A DNA stretch of 9,612 nt from Sphingomonas bacterium (GCF_903643065.1 NZ_CAHJWX010000035.1:1-9612), one strand, 5' to 3'; shown: positions 1 to 6,535, counted from the first letter of the stretch. Program-made: numbers and translations. Notes: generated from the letters alone by a model not told the origin.

Positions 1-77
1 CTACATCAGCCCCGCGCAGTTCGAACGAACCGCGTCACGCTGAGCACATGCCTCTCCACTTAACCGGGGCAAGTCCA
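1..77 (+). mobile_element. Right end of an IS3-family-like insertion sequence
   Basis: The first 43 bases close a reading frame with a typical IS3-type transposase C-terminus. After its stop, the sequence runs into a stretch ending AACCGGGGCAAGTCCA at 77, which looks like a right terminal inverted repeat ending in the usual CA dinucleotide. From 78 onward a different reading frame opens, that of the gene the element appears to have entered. The left end and any target-site duplication lie outside the window, so the family and exact boundary are inferred from the tail alone. Confidence 0.55.
2..43 (+). CDS. IS3-like transposase, C-terminal end only (partial)
   Basis: The reading frame entering from the left edge gives YISPAQFERTASR and then TGA at 41-43. 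The motif Y-(I/L/R)-S-P-x-(E/Q)-(F/Y)-E near the very end is characteristic of IS3-family OrfB, a DDE transposase with an integrase core. Only 13 residues are visible, so no catalytic residue can be checked. Proximity to a terminal-repeat-like end at 77 supports the call. Another DDE transposase with a similar tail remains possible. Confidence 0.5.
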   Translation, partial: YISPAQFERTASR

Positions 78-678
78 TCCCGACGGCTTCCCGGCCGCGC
101 CGATCAGGCTTCGCTATGTCGGCTTTCCGAGCATCGCCGAGCCCTTCATCCCGCGGTCGCGGGTGCCGCTTCCGGCTCCGCTGCCAAGCGAAAACGCGGA
201 ATTGGGTGCGACCGGGAACGGTGCTGCTGCACCCGGTGCGAATGATCAGGGTCCGGGACCGAGTGATGCACGTGAGCGAGAGGCTGGGAATGACTCGGCA
301 AAGATCGAGCCGTCGCCAAATGGTGACCGGACCGGTGACCCGGAAGCGACCGCGAGACTGCTCAATCCAGCGGTCGGTGGACCCGGCTCGGCCGCTGAAA
401 ACAACCTGTTCACCCTCGGCGCGAAGGAGCCGCGCCCGCCGGCAGGCGGCGCGTTGCCGGCAATCGCCAAGCCTCTACCTCCCGACAAGGCGTCGTCGGG
501 CACGCAGGACGGGCCCGGCAACAGCCTGACTGCGCCCGATGGGCGCCCCGGCACCGTCGATCCCGCACGCACGATACGGCCGCTCGCCGGTCGGGAGAAT
601 ATCTCGCTGAGGGAGCTGAAGGAGGGCATCGCGCCATCGGAGCACAGCCCTGTCGACGACCCCGATCTCGGCCTGTGA
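78..678 (+). pseudogene. C-terminal remnant, probably of a conjugative coupling protein (TraD/VirD4-like), cut by the IS
   Basis: This frame is open from the IS end to TGA at 676-678, but its only start candidates are internal (for example GTG at 163), so I read it as the 3' remnant of a longer gene. The first ~30 residues (PDGFPAAPIRLRYVGFPSIA, then EPFIPRS) could be a folded C-terminus. The remaining ~170 are rich in Pro, Gly, Ala, Asp and Glu and look disordered, as coupling-protein tails often do. No Walker motif is present; the ATPase core would lie left of the window. The functional guess rests on position: six bases downstream begins a MobF relaxase, and coupling protein followed by relaxase is the trwB-trwC order. 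It could be another conjugation-cluster protein. Confidence 0.45.
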
Positions 679-684
679 TCGGTC

Positions 685-995
685 ATGCTCTCCGTCGCGA
701 GCGTACGCTCCGCCAAAGGCGCCGCCGGCTATTTCGCCGCCGACAATTATTACACGCCCGGCGAAGCCGAAACGTCGGGCGAATGGGTCGGCAGGGGCGC
801 GGCGGCACTTGGGCTCGAGGGCATGGTCGACAAGGACGTGTTCGAAGCACTGCTGCAGGGCACGCTCCCGAACGGCGCCCAAGTCGGCTCAGTTGATCGC
901 CATAGCGCGGGCGTAGACCTTACGTTCTCGCTGCCCAAGAGCTGGTCGCTGCTGGCCTTGGTCGGCGGCGACCGGCGCATCATCGGCGCCTATCG
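685..995 (+). pseudogene. TrwC/TraI-type MobF relaxase, N-terminal fragment
   Basis: Intact MobF relaxases nick the transfer origin of a conjugative element, stay linked to the DNA through a tyrosine, and usually carry a C-terminal helicase. Here ATG at 685 begins MLSVASVRSAKGAAGYFAAD followed by NYYT, the conserved relaxase N-terminus; Y16, Y22 and Y23 are candidate catalytic tyrosines. Further conserved blocks are SGEWVGRGA and VDLTFSLPKSWSLLALVGGD. Homology stops near residue 103 (RRIIGAYR), where the DNA becomes the 3' side of an opposing integrase gene. The metal-binding histidines of the HUH fold and the whole helicase are missing, so it cannot act as a relaxase. The frame continues to 1158, but that part is antisense to the integrase. 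The start follows the preceding stop by six bases, suggesting a former operon. Confidence 0.85.
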
Positions 996-1538
996 ACACA
1001 GGCCCTTCGCGCAAGCCCAGTCCAGGACCACGCCAACCCGCTGGAGCACGCGGCGCGCGGTTTCGGGTTTGGAGAGCCAGATCGGCGCCACGGCATCGTG
1101 GATCGGGCCAGCGCCGATCTCATCGACGGCAAGATCACCGAGCGTCGGAAAAGCATAGTTCTCGAGCGTCTTGATCCACTGCGCCTGGTGCTTGCCGTTC
1201 TTCCATCCTTCCGTTCGCTCGGCATGGACTTTCGACGCAGCCTCGCCAAAACTGAGCGTGCGGGCGGGTGCCGGCTTCGGCGCACGCGGCGCCGGCGCAT
1301 ATGGATCAGAGATGCCACGGAGCTTCCGCCGCAGCTCGAGTGCCGCGTCGCGAGCACCGAGCAAGGAGAGCAGCTTGAAGCTGCCAAGACCGAGGTCGCG
1401 CCTTCGTCCGTCGACCTGCACGCGCAGCATCCAGCTCTTGGCGCCTCCCGGTCCGACCAGCAGGTAGAGGCCGTCGCCGTCGCTGTAGCGCCCTGGTTCG
1501 ACGAGATGCCGCGCCTTCAACGCGGTGAGCTTGGCCAT
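990..1538 (-). pseudogene. Tyrosine recombinase/integrase (P4-like, DUF4102 type), truncated before the catalytic domain
   Basis: The family inserts genomic islands at tRNA 3' ends. The product begins MAKLTALKARHLVEPGRYSD and continues GDGLYLLVGPGGAKSWMLRV, the N-terminal arm-binding domain (DUF4102), residues ~1-85. A core-binding SAM-like domain follows (LSFGEAASKVHAERTEGWKN to VLDWACAKGLCR). The frame stops at residue 182 (TAG at 990-992). Full-length members have roughly 400 residues, and the R-H-R-Y catalytic domain is absent. The start at 1538 was chosen because upstream in-frame codons run through the tRNA gene and the family starts with M-x-K/R-L-T. The gene lies 156 bp downstream of the tRNA, the standard integrase position, and its end coincides with the broken relaxase. 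Confidence 0.85.
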
Positions 1539-1784
<246 letters not shown>

Positions 1785-1870
1785 GCAGAGGACAAGCACG
1801 CCCGCATCGGGCGACCGGCCGGTCGAGCGCGCGCTCCTATCCGATCACCCGGACGCTCGCAAGCGTCGCC

Positions 1871-1898
1871 TTGCGCCCTCCCGCGCCCGGCTTAAATA
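1871..1898 (+). promoter_or_regulatory. Candidate hspQ promoter placed for a leaderless transcript
   Basis: TTGCGC at 1871-1876 and TAAATA at 1893-1898 are 16 bases apart and are the best -35/-10 pair upstream of hspQ. The -10 ends 6 bases before the ATG at 1905, so transcription would begin at or next to the start codon. No Shine-Dalgarno sequence is visible between them. Confidence 0.4.
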
Positions 1899-1904
1899 GC
1901 TTGC

Positions 1905-2285
1905 ATGGTGCATCATCCAACCGCCGGGCAGCCGACCCGCAACGACCATCCCGCCCCACCCATCGTCGCCGCCCGCTTCGGGATCGGTGAGGTGGTGAAG
2001 CATCGCATGTTCGATTTCCGCGGCGTCATCTTCGATGTCGATCCCGTGTTCGCCAACACGGAGGAATGGTATCAGGCGATCCCGGAAAGCATCCGGCCGG
2101 CCAAGGACCAGCCCTTCTACCACCTGCTCGCCGAGAACCTCGAATCGAGCTACGTCGCCTATGTCAGCCAGCAGAACCTGGTGCCCGACGACAGCGACGA
2201 GCCGGTCGAGCATCCCGCGATCGCGGGCATCTTCACGCGGGGGGATGACGGCAGCTATCGGCTGCGCCGCGAGCACAAGCACTGA
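1905..2285 (+). CDS. hspQ: HspQ (YccV-like) heat-shock / hemimethylated-DNA-binding protein
   Basis: HspQ is a small cytoplasmic protein. In E. coli it was described as binding hemimethylated DNA and as a heat-inducible factor that stimulates Lon proteolysis. The 126-residue product contains the family core from about residue 23: ARFGIGEVVKHRMFDFRGVI, FDVDPVF, then QPFYHLLAENLESSYVAYVS and QQNLVPD. A 22-residue His/Pro-rich N-terminal extension precedes the core, making it longer than the ~105-residue E. coli protein. A shorter C-terminal extension ends RLRREHKH. ATG at 1905 is the only start giving the full core, but there is no clear ribosome-binding site. The gene is divergent from tRNA-Ser and convergent with the receptor gene, so it is probably monocistronic. 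Its stop lies inside a tandem repeat. Confidence 0.9.
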   Translation: MVHHPTAGQPTRNDHPAPPIVAARFGIGEVVKHRMFDFRGVIFDVDPVFANTEEWYQAIPESIRPAKDQPFYHLLAENLESSYVAYVSQQNLVPDDSDEPVEHPAIAGIFTRGDDGSYRLRREHKH

Positions 2286-2314
2286 GCGGCTGCGCCGCGA
2301 CAACAAGCACCGAG
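2259..2314 (+). repeat. 28-bp tandem duplication spanning the hspQ stop codon
   Basis: Bases 2259-2286 and 2287-2314 are adjacent copies matching at 25 of 28 positions; both begin CGGCTGCGCCGCGA and contain ACAAGCAC. Copy 1 encodes the last residues of HspQ and the TGA stop. In copy 2 the equivalent of TGA reads CGA. The unit is not a multiple of three, so copy 2 is outside the reading frame and untranslated. Confidence 0.85.
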
Positions 2315-2320
2315 CGTAAG

Positions 2321-2340
2321 CGCCGGCCCGAGCGCCGGCG
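2321..2340. terminator. Hairpin between convergent hspQ and the receptor gene
   Basis: CGCCGGC (2321-2327) and GCCGGCG (2334-2340) form a perfect 7-bp stem with a 6-base loop, between the two converging stop codons. Neither strand shows a T-tract after the stem, so it is at best a weak or factor-assisted bidirectional terminator. Confidence 0.4.
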
Positions 2341-2354
2341 ACCACCGCACCGCC

Positions 2355-5030
2355 TCAATATTTGACCCGCAGGCGGGCGTAGTAGAAGCCGCCGTTGAAC
2401 CCGAACGGCCCGCCGATGCGCGGATAGACCGATCCGTCGAGCAGGCTCTGGGTCGCCTGGTAGATCGGGTTGGACGTCGACGCCGCGATCTTCTCCGGCC
2501 GGGTGTCGAAGAAGTCGTTGGCGCCGACGGTCAGCGTATAATGGTCCATAAAGGTGTAGCTGACGTCCAGGTCGGTCGTGAACCTGGAGCCGAACTTCTG
2601 CCCCGGATAGTCGACCGCGTCCTGCCACGAGCCGTAATAATTCTCGCGCCCGTTGATCGTCAGGCCGTGCAGCGACAGCGAGGCGGCGGCGTTGGCGCGA
2701 TGGTTCGGCGCCAGATGTTCGATGTCGACGATCTGCGCCGCCGACACCTGCGCCGGATTGTAGCGCGACACGGTGCTGTGGTTGTAGTTGTAGGCCAGCG
2801 TCAGGTTCAGCGCCGCCTCCGACAGCGTGGTGCGGTAGGACGCGACCACGTCGACGCCGCGCGTGAGGGTGTCGAGCGCGTTGGTGAAATATTGCACCGT
2901 GCCGCCCGCGCCCACCGCCGCCAGCGCCGGATTGGCGGCGACGTTGGCCGCCGTCACCGTGAACGACTGTGACAGGTAGATGCGGTCGCGCACCTTGATG
3001 TTGTAGTAATCAGTGGTAACCGTCAGCGCCCGTGCGGGCGTGAGGACGAAGCCGGCGCCCCAGTTCGTCGACTTCTCCGGCTTGAGCGGCCCGGAACCAT
3101 AGAACAGCGCGGCGGCGTTATCGACCGGATAGGTGCCCTGTTGCACCTGGTTGCCCGCGATGAAGCTGGTGGTGACCACCGCGTCGTGCGACTGGCCGGG
3201 CGTCGGCGCGTGGAAGCCGGTGCCGACGGTGCCGCGTACCGACAGCCAGTCCGTCGCCTTGAACAACGCGTTGGCCTTGCCCACCGCCTTGCTGCCAAAG
3301 TCGCTGTAATGTTCGTACCGCCCCATCACGCCGACCGTCAGCGCGGCGACGATGTCGGTCTCGGCGCCCAGATAGCCGGCCTCGCTCTGCTGGTTGAACG
3401 AGCCGGTGAGCGCCGGGCTGGTGCCGGCATAGCCGCTCGCCCCCGGCGACTGCGCGGCGGACGCCCCGGTCCGGGTATACACGCCGGGGCCGGTGAGCGA
3501 GTAGAGCGTTTGCGCCACCGCATACGGCCCGGCGCCGTAGGATTGCAGGTCGCCCGGGGTGAGCTGGAAGATCTCCTTGCGATACTCGGCCCCGCCCGAC
3601 AGCGTGATCGGGCTCGCGAAGCCGACCGCGAGCGGGTAGGTCAGGTCCAGATTGGCATCGCCCTCCTTCTGGATGAACTTGCCGAACTGGAAGCTGGTCT
3701 GCGTCTGCGGCCCGTAGGAGGGGCTGAGCGAGTTGTACATCGACAGCTGTAGCGAGTTGCGGCTGAGCGTGCCCGACAGGTCGAAGGTCAGGCCGTTCTC
3801 CAGCTTGCCCTTCCAGCCGACCGTCCCGTACGCCTCTTGTGTCTTGCCGATGAAGCGTGGCGTGAAGCCGGCGGGATAGAGAGTGGCGGCGGAGAAGGTG
3901 TTGGCGTCCATCACAAAGCCGCCCGCCGGGCAGGTCGCGTTGCCGGTGGGGCATGGAGTCAGATAGACCGGGCTGTACGATCCGTTGCGGCTGATGTTCG
4001 TGGTCGTCTGCGCGGTGCCGTTGAAGATCGGCACGCCGGCGAAGGCCATGGGCCGGCGATAGTTGAAGCTCTCGTCGGTATGGTTCCCCGCGACGTTCCC
4101 GAACAGGTAGAGCTGGGTGTTGGCGGTCAGGTCGTAGCCGGCGTTGACCACCGCCTTATAACCATGCGTCGGCGAGCTTCCCCAGATCTGCGCGGGGCCG
4201 GGATAGTTCGGGATGCGCGTGGCGAGCGCGGGATTGGCGGCGGCGAAATAATAGGCTTCGGGCGGCTGGTGGCCGCGGCTGGTGCCCAGATCGTCGTTAT
4301 ACTCGCCGGCGACGTTGATGAACCCGCGCTCACCCAGCTTGAAGCCGACATCGCCGGCGATCTGGCGGGCGTCGCCGTCACCGTCGTAATATTGGCCATA
4401 ACGGCCCTGCAGCTCCAGCCCCGCGTCCTTGCGCAGGCTGAAGTTCAGCACGCCGCCGATCGCGTCGGAGCCGTATTGCGCGGTGGCGCCGTCGCGCAGC
4501 ACCTGGAGGTTGTTGATCGCGATCGACGGGATCGCCGAGATGTCGGGTGCCTGCGCGCCGAACGACAGGCCGGTGTCGCCGCCGGTATAGACCTGGACGA
4601 GCGCCGAGCGATTATACCGCTTGCCGTTGAGCATCACGAGGATCTCGTCGCCCGGCAGGCCGCGTAGCGACGGCGAGCGCACGAAGCTCGACGCGTCGGA
4701 AATTGTGTTCTGCCCGACGAAGAAGGACGGGACGATGTTCTTGATCGAGTCGATCAGGTTGGCGGTCGGTTGCGACTGCAGCTCGGCCGCGCCGATCACG
4801 TCCACCGGCGAGGCGGAGGTGGTCAGCGTCCGATCGAGCCGGCGGGTGCCGAGCACCACCACCTCATCGCTGCGATCCTGCGCCGTCGGCGTCGACGAGG
4901 TCGGCGCGTCGGCGGGCGCGGTCTGCTGCGTCGCATCGTTGGGCGTCGTCGCGGGAGCGGTCTGCGCCCAGGCCGGCGCCGTGGCGAGCATGGAGCCGGC
5001 GAGCAGGACGATGGTGACGGAACGGCGCAT
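2355..5030 (-). CDS. TonB-dependent outer-membrane receptor
   Basis: This 891-residue protein is a 22-stranded-barrel transporter that takes up a scarce ligand across the outer membrane with TonB-ExbB-ExbD energy. A signal peptide occupies residues 1-22 (hydrophobic VTIVLLAGSMLA, cleavage after AWA). A Thr/Ala/Pro linker follows, then a TonB box DEVVVLG at 55-61 and a plug domain from ~74 to 200 ending in LRDGATAQYGSDAIGGVLNF. The rest is the barrel, closing with FGFNGGFYYARLRVKY; the final residue is Tyr rather than the usual Phe. CPTGNATC in the barrel suggests a disulfide-closed extracellular loop. A good Shine-Dalgarno, AGGGGA (5042-5037), sits six bases before the ATG. The substrate cannot be told: there is no neighbouring transporter or sigma/anti-sigma pair, and I see no clear Fur box. 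Confidence 0.95.
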   Translation of the reverse strand: MRRSVTIVLLAGSMLATAPAWAQTAPATTPNDATQQTAPADAPTSSTPTAQDRSDEVVVLGTRRLDRTLTTSASPVDVIGAAELQSQPTANLIDSIKNIVPSFFVGQNTISDASSFVRSPSLRGLPGDEILVMLNGKRYNRSALVQVYTGGDTGLSFGAQAPDISAIPSIAINNLQVLRDGATAQYGSDAIGGVLNFSLRKDAGLELQGRYGQYYDGDGDARQIAGDVGFKLGERGFINVAGEYNDDLGTSRGHQPPEAYYFAAANPALATRIPNYPGPAQIWGSSPTHGYKAVVNAGYDLTANTQLYLFGNVAGNHTDESFNYRRPMAFAGVPIFNGTAQTTTNISRNGSYSPVYLTPCPTGNATCPAGGFVMDANTFSAATLYPAGFTPRFIGKTQEAYGTVGWKGKLENGLTFDLSGTLSRNSLQLSMYNSLSPSYGPQTQTSFQFGKFIQKEGDANLDLTYPLAVGFASPITLSGGAEYRKEIFQLTPGDLQSYGAGPYAVAQTLYSLTGPGVYTRTGASAAQSPGASGYAGTSPALTGSFNQQSEAGYLGAETDIVAALTVGVMGRYEHYSDFGSKAVGKANALFKATDWLSVRGTVGTGFHAPTPGQSHDAVVTTSFIAGNQVQQGTYPVDNAAALFYGSGPLKPEKSTNWGAGFVLTPARALTVTTDYYNIKVRDRIYLSQSFTVTAANVAANPALAAVGAGGTVQYFTNALDTLTRGVDVVASYRTTLSEAALNLTLAYNYNHSTVSRYNPAQVSAAQIVDIEHLAPNHRANAAASLSLHGLTINGRENYYGSWQDAVDYPGQKFGSRFTTDLDVSYTFMDHYTLTVGANDFFDTRPEKIAASTSNPIYQATQSLLDGSVYPRIGGPFGFNGGFYYARLRVKY

Positions 5031-5050
5031 GATGGGTCCCCTGTATTGCG

Positions 5051-5084
5051 CCGCAGCTTGCGGCGGGACCGCTCCGGCCGCAAG
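5051..5084 (-). promoter_or_regulatory. Hairpin in the 5' leader of the TonB-dependent receptor gene
   Basis: CTTGCGGC (5057-5064) and GCCGCAAG (5077-5084) are perfect complements. The stem continues through a G/G mismatch with GGA/TCC, leaving a 4-base loop. CCGCA at 5051-5055 can also pair with TGCGG at 5059-5063, so two alternative structures exist. On the transcript this lies about 9 bases before the Shine-Dalgarno. A role in expression is inference. Confidence 0.4.
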
Positions 5085-5151
5085 TCAGGCCGCCTTGGCG
5101 TGCTGTAATGGTTACGATTGTGTTGCAGTCGGGCCACAGCGGCGCCGACGG

Positions 5152-5180
5152 TTGACAGGATCGCACGCCTTGCCTAGCTG
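5152..5180 (+). promoter_or_regulatory. rplU-rpmA operon promoter
   Basis: TTGACA at 5152-5157 is a perfect -35 hexamer. TAGCTG at 5175-5180, exactly 17 bases away, is a weak -10. This spacing predicts a start near 5187 and an rplU leader of about 55 bases. It is the only strong housekeeping-type -35 in the intergenic region. Confidence 0.6.
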
Positions 5181-5190
5181 ACCGCTTCTT

Positions 5191-5224
5191 CCCGACGGGT
5201 CCGCCCGGACGGGGCCCGAGTTTT
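5191..5224 (+). promoter_or_regulatory. GC-rich leader hairpin followed by TTTT, upstream of rplU
   Basis: GTCCG (5199-5203) and CGGAC (5206-5210) form a small hairpin. Alternatively GGGTCC (5197-5202) pairs with GGGCCC (5212-5217), with one G-U pair. TTTT follows at 5221-5224. The arrangement resembles a weak attenuator in the leader of a ribosomal-protein operon, where autoregulation is common. I recognise no known L21 leader motif. Confidence 0.35.
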
Positions 5225-5241
5225 GGAAAGCAGATCAGGCC

Positions 5242-5538
5242 ATGTTCGCAGTGGTGCGCACGGGCGGCAAGCAATATCGCGTCGCCGCCGGAGACAAGAT
5301 CGTCGTGGAGAAGCTGGATGGCGACGCCGGCAGCCAGATCACGCTGGGCGACGTGCTGCTCGCGGGCGAGGGCGGCGAATTGCGTGACGTGGGAGGCGTC
5401 AGCGTCGCCGCCGAGATCATCGCGCACGATCGCGCCGACACGGTGATCGTGTTCAAGAAGCGCCGTCGCCACAATTATCGTCGGCGCAACGGCCACCGGC
5501 AGCACCACACGATACTCAAGATCGTGTCGGTCGGCTGA
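5242..5538 (+). CDS. rplU: 50S ribosomal protein L21
   Basis: L21 is a large-subunit protein that binds 23S rRNA. The 98-residue product opens with the family signature [20 protein letters not shown]. It contains GDVLLAG and ends with the basic [20 protein letters not shown] and ILKIVSVG. Its length is close to the usual ~100-103 residues and no key block is missing. The ATG at 5242 follows a probable promoter at 5152. Its Shine-Dalgarno is mediocre: GGAAAG at 5225-5230 is 11 bases away. rpmA follows after 26 bases, the near-universal rplU-rpmA operon. Confidence 0.98.
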   Translation: MFAVVRTGGKQYRVAAGDKIVVEKLDGDAGSQITLGDVLLAGEGGELRDVGGVSVAAEIIAHDRADTVIVFKKRRRHNYRRRNGHRQHHTILKIVSVG

Positions 5539-5564
5539 TCCGCGCGCTAAGGAGCTAGAGAGCA

Positions 5565-5873
5565 ATGGCACATAAGAAAGCAGGCGGCTCGTCGCGCAAC
5601 GGCCGCGACTCGGCCGGTCGGCGCCTGGGCGTCAAGAAGTTCGGTGGCGAGCGGGCGATCGCCGGCAACATCCTCGTCCGCCAGCGCGGGACCCGTGTCT
5701 ATCCGGGCAAGAATGTCGGCATGGGCAAGGACCATACGTTGTTCGCGCTGATCGACGGCCGCGTGGCGTTCGCCGACGGCAAGCTCGGCCGAAAGTTCTG
5801 TTCGGTCGTGGCCAACGACACCGCGCCGACGGCCGACCATCTGGCGCCGATGCAGATGGCCGCGGCCGAGTAA
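5565..5873 (+). CDS. rpmA: 50S ribosomal protein L27
   Basis: L27 is a large-subunit protein whose flexible N-terminus reaches the peptidyl-transferase centre. The product begins [20 protein letters not shown] and continues LGVKKFGGE, a diagnostic signature, then [20 protein letters not shown] and a C-terminal GRKFCSVV. There is no cleavable N-terminal extension of the Firmicutes type. At 102 residues it exceeds the E. coli protein (85) because of a low-complexity tail ending [15 protein letters not shown] at 5547-5552 is a good but rather distant Shine-Dalgarno. The stop is followed after two bases by a series of hairpins and a strong terminator. Confidence 0.98.
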   Translation: MAHKKAGGSSRNGRDSAGRRLGVKKFGGERAIAGNILVRQRGTRVYPGKNVGMGKDHTLFALIDGRVAFADGKLGRKFCSVVANDTAPTADHLAPMQMAAAE

Positions 5874-5875
5874 CA

Positions 5876-5912
5876 GGGCGACCTCACCGGGTCGCCCACC
5901 AGGGTGACCCGG
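5876..5912 (+). promoter_or_regulatory. Overlapping hairpins just after rpmA, candidate attenuator arm
   Basis: GGGCGAC (5876-5882) can pair with GTCGCCC (5891-5897). Alternatively CCGGGTCGCCC (5887-5897) pairs over 11 bp, one being G-U, with GGGTGACCCGG (5902-5912), closing a 4-base ACCA loop. That last segment is also a perfect complement of CCGGGTCACCC (5944-5954) inside the downstream terminator. The pairings are mutually exclusive. No T-tract follows the 5912 arm, so this is not itself a standard terminator. Confidence 0.5.
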
Positions 5913-5935
5913 GGCCCGCGATGGGCCAGCCAACC

Positions 5936-5971
5936 AAGGGAGGCCGGGTCACCCGGGCTCCCTTTTCTTTT
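5936..5971 (+). terminator. Intrinsic terminator after rpmA
   Basis: AAGGGAG (5936-5942) pairs with CTCCCTT (5958-5964). After a G/G mismatch, CCGGG (5944-5948) pairs with CCCGG (5952-5956) around a 3-base loop. The T-rich tract TTTTCTTTT at 5963-5971 follows directly. This is the clearest Rho-independent terminator in the window, separating rplU-rpmA from the acetyltransferase gene. Confidence 0.85.
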
Positions 5972-5989
5972 GCTCCCTCATCCAGATTG

Positions 5990-6012
5990 TCGCGGGCGCG
6001 TCACGCCCGCGA
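5990..6012 (+). promoter_or_regulatory. Perfect 9-bp hairpin directly upstream of the acetyltransferase ribosome-binding site
   Basis: TCGCGGGCG (5990-5998) and CGCCCGCGA (6004-6012) flank a 5-base CGTCA loop. The Shine-Dalgarno AAGGGGG begins two bases later at 6015. The hairpin could stabilise the message 5' end or affect translation. No protein-binding motif is recognised. Confidence 0.45.
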
Positions 6013-6025
6013 TGAAGGGGGCATC

Positions 6026-6535
6026 ATGTTCGCGCGCACATCACGGTTGACGCTGAGGCCCGGCTGGCCGGAGGATGCGCCCGCGCTGGCCGTCGCCATC
6101 GCGCACGAGAGCGTCGCCTTCCGGCTCGCGCGCCTGCCCTGGCCATACACGCTCGCGCACGCCGAGGACTGGCTCCGCCGGCCGGCGGAGCCGCGCCAGC
6201 ACCCACTGCTGATCTTCGCGCATGATCGCGGGGCGCTGCCCGAGCTGGTCGGCGGCACGGGGCTGCACGACGCCGAGGACGGACTGGAGATCGGCTATTG
6301 GCTCACGCCGTCCGCCTGGGGGCGGGGCTATGCGACGGAGGCCGGCCGCGCGACGGTGGCGATGGCGCGCCACGCGCTCGGGCAACGGCGGTTGACGGCC
6401 TATCACCACGCCGACAATCCCGCATCGGGCCGCGTGCTCCGCAAGCTCGGGTTCCAGGAGACCGGCACCGCGCGGCGCCACAGCCTCGCGCGCGGCGCGG
6501 AGGTGGACAGCGTCACCTATGTACTGACGCTGTAG
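6026..6535 (+). CDS. GNAT-family N-acetyltransferase (RimJ/RimL-like)
   Basis: GNAT enzymes transfer acetyl from acetyl-CoA to an amine; the RimJ/RimL branch includes N-terminal acetyltransferases of ribosomal proteins, but the substrate here is unknown. The 169-residue product begins MFARTSRLTLRPGWPEDAPA, a typical L-x-L-R start. The acetyl-CoA-binding motif lies at ~89-106 (IGYWLTPSAWGRGYATEA). The conserved motif B is at ~129-146 (ADNPASGRVLRKLGFQET). ATG at 6026 was chosen because AAGGGGG lies at 6015-6021 and the fold begins here; an upstream in-frame ATG at 5921 lies before the intrinsic terminator. The gene may be reached by read-through from rpmA or from an unseen promoter. Linkage to L21/L27 genes hints at, but does not prove, a ribosomal substrate. 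Confidence 0.9.
   Translation: MFARTSRLTLRPGWPEDAPALAVAIAHESVAFRLARLPWPYTLAHAEDWLRRPAEPRQHPLLIFAHDRGALPELVGGTGLHDAEDGLEIGYWLTPSAWGRGYATEAGRATVAMARHALGQRRLTAYHHADNPASGRVLRKLGFQETGTARRHSLARGAEVDSVTYVLTL

Noticed and set aside
246..716. Minus-strand frames over the coupling-protein remnant
   Set aside because: They are shadows of the plus-strand frame that leads directly into the relaxase; no recognisable motif.
1812..1836. Adjacent palindromes CGACCGGCCGGTCG and GAGCGCGCGCTC upstream of tRNA-Ser
   Set aside because: Short GC-only palindromes of this length are expected by chance in such DNA, and no promoter geometry supports an operator.
3141..4667. Long plus-strand open frames opposite the TonB receptor (3141-3752, 3837-4667)
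   Set aside because: They are antisense to a clear 891-residue receptor, are Arg/Ala/Gly/Val-rich, and are typical open frames created by high GC. No recognisable motif.
5105..5115. GTAATGGTTAC inverted repeat in the divergent intergenic region as an operator
   Set aside because: Only 4-bp arms; too short to support a regulator site without further copies.
5921..6025. Extended acetyltransferase start at 5921
   Set aside because: The added residues cover the intrinsic terminator and hairpin. ATG 6026 has a strong Shine-Dalgarno and matches the fold start.
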